This document shows positions 53,420 through 53,766 of a stretch of 53,766 nt of DNA, in pieces (position 1 is the first letter of the stretch; every line of letters begins with the position of its first letter). The notes beneath the pieces are model-generated. The model made no database searches and was not told where the DNA came from. It saw only the letters and a list, made by a program, of their open reading frames with translations. This stretch comes from Actinomycetota bacterium. Its GTDB lineage: Bacteria; Actinomycetota; Thermoleophilia; Gaiellales; Gaiellaceae. The translations under genes and the position numbers were made by a program. The stretch spans positions 1 through 53,766 of the forward strand of contig PKYN01000015.1 in NCBI GenBank assembly GCA_003132665.1, written 5' to 3'.

Positions 53420-53766
53420 GTGGCCAGCCAGGATCTCGATCAAGAGCGAGTCGGCGAACTGCGCGGCTTCCTGCGCGCGTTCGCGAAGCTTCATCAGGCG
53501 CTCACGATCTCGCGCTTCGAGCACGACGTCGTGGTGCTTCCGGTCGAGGGCGGTATCGAAGAGACGCTGCAGGCGCACTTCGATTCGCTCGGCAAGAAGT
53601 TGAAGCCGCCCGTGAAGCACTGGGAGATGAAGCTGGAAGAGCTGAAGCCCTGGGAGCAACCCGCCGAGGAGATGTTTGCGCGTTGGCTCCTCGCCGACGA
53701 CGAGCTGCGCCAGTTCTATCGCACGAGGCGCGAGAACGATCCGCGGCCGGGCGAGCTCCACGTCGG
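53420..53766 (+). CDS. Hypothetical protein, cut by the window end
   Basis: An open frame runs from a GTG at 53420 to the window edge without a stop; the in-frame TAG at 53396 bounds it upstream. Codons are strongly G/C in the third position. The product is charged and helical (ELRGFLRAFAKLHQALTISR, HWEMKLEELKPWEQPAEEMF, LLADDELRQFYRTRREND), a plausible soluble protein of unknown family. A minus-strand frame over the same bases (53300-53761) gives a Leu-rich mirror image and is rejected. The ribosome site is weak (GAGAATCAGAGA). Confidence 0.6.
   Translation, partial: MASQDLDQERVGELRGFLRAFAKLHQALTISRFEHDVVVLPVEGGIEETLQAHFDSLGKKLKPPVKHWEMKLEELKPWEQPAEEMFARWLLADDELRQFYRTRRENDPRPGELHV

Noticed and set aside
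53300..53761. 153-codon minus-strand frame at the window end
   Set aside because: Leu-rich shadow. The opposite strand has a bounded, GC3-biased frame with a natural-looking charged helical product.

Overview
The window is about 54 kb of GC-rich DNA, densely coding, with strong G/C third-position bias and many GTG starts. It looks like an actinobacterial chromosome. Supporting traits are an acyl-CoA synthetase fused to GNAT, a VKOR/DsbA pair, an ECF sigma with a DUF4349 partner, a PdtaS/PdtaR-like kinase/ANTAR pair, and paired type I glutamine synthetases. A deep-branching class such as Thermoleophilia is a guess from gene content only. I see no tRNA, rRNA, CRISPR array, phage or insertion sequence.

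Layout. 0-12 kb: GNAT/acyl-CoA synthetase, a two-component NarL/LiaR-type pair, a coupled DsbA-VKOR-epimerase operon, a class II aldolase-like protein, a Cys-rich PAS-LuxR regulator, flavodoxin, acetate kinase and a DGC-domain protein. 11.7-15.4 kb: B12-dependent methionine synthase. 15.5-20 kb: a 57-aa gene below usual ORF cutoffs, a stand-alone receiver, a secreted repeat protein, and an ECF sigma/DUF4349 pair. 20.3-27.7 kb: a minus-strand pentose-phosphate operon (tkt, rpiB, tal, pgi, gnd, zwf). 28-32 kb: NIPSNAP protein, ANTAR response regulator and its HisKA_2 kinase, then nicotinamidase and nicotinate phosphoribosyltransferase. 32.2-36 kb: a nitrogen island of two divergent glutamine synthetases and a PII-like protein without a T-loop. 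36-44.3 kb: arginine operon argC-J-B-D-R-G-H plus a coupled GNAT, with an ARG-box-like operator and a divergent carA remnant. 44.4-48.7 kb: secreted proteins (propeller-like lipoprotein, C39-like peptidase, subtilase). 48.7-53.1 kb: large subunit of glutamate synthase. 53.4 kb to the end: a partial plus-strand gene.

Main hunt result. The leader of the plus-strand glnA (33779-33889) starts about where a clear promoter predicts the +1. It contains two consecutive hairpins with six-nucleotide loops, and the second overlaps the 5' arm of an intrinsic terminator. A second intrinsic terminator follows, and a 7-bp alternative pairing would break both. This is the architecture bound by ANTAR antitermination proteins. 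An ANTAR regulator and its kinase lie about 4 kb away, so the window may hold a complete signal-to-RNA circuit for glutamine synthetase. The fit is not perfect: the first loop has G, not A, at position 1. Other non-coding signals are a three-copy REP-like hairpin, a 167-bp nested palindrome between argG and argH, a family of nested A/T-stem terminators, a three-hairpin array downstream of the PII gene, and a possible small ORF in the gltB leader.
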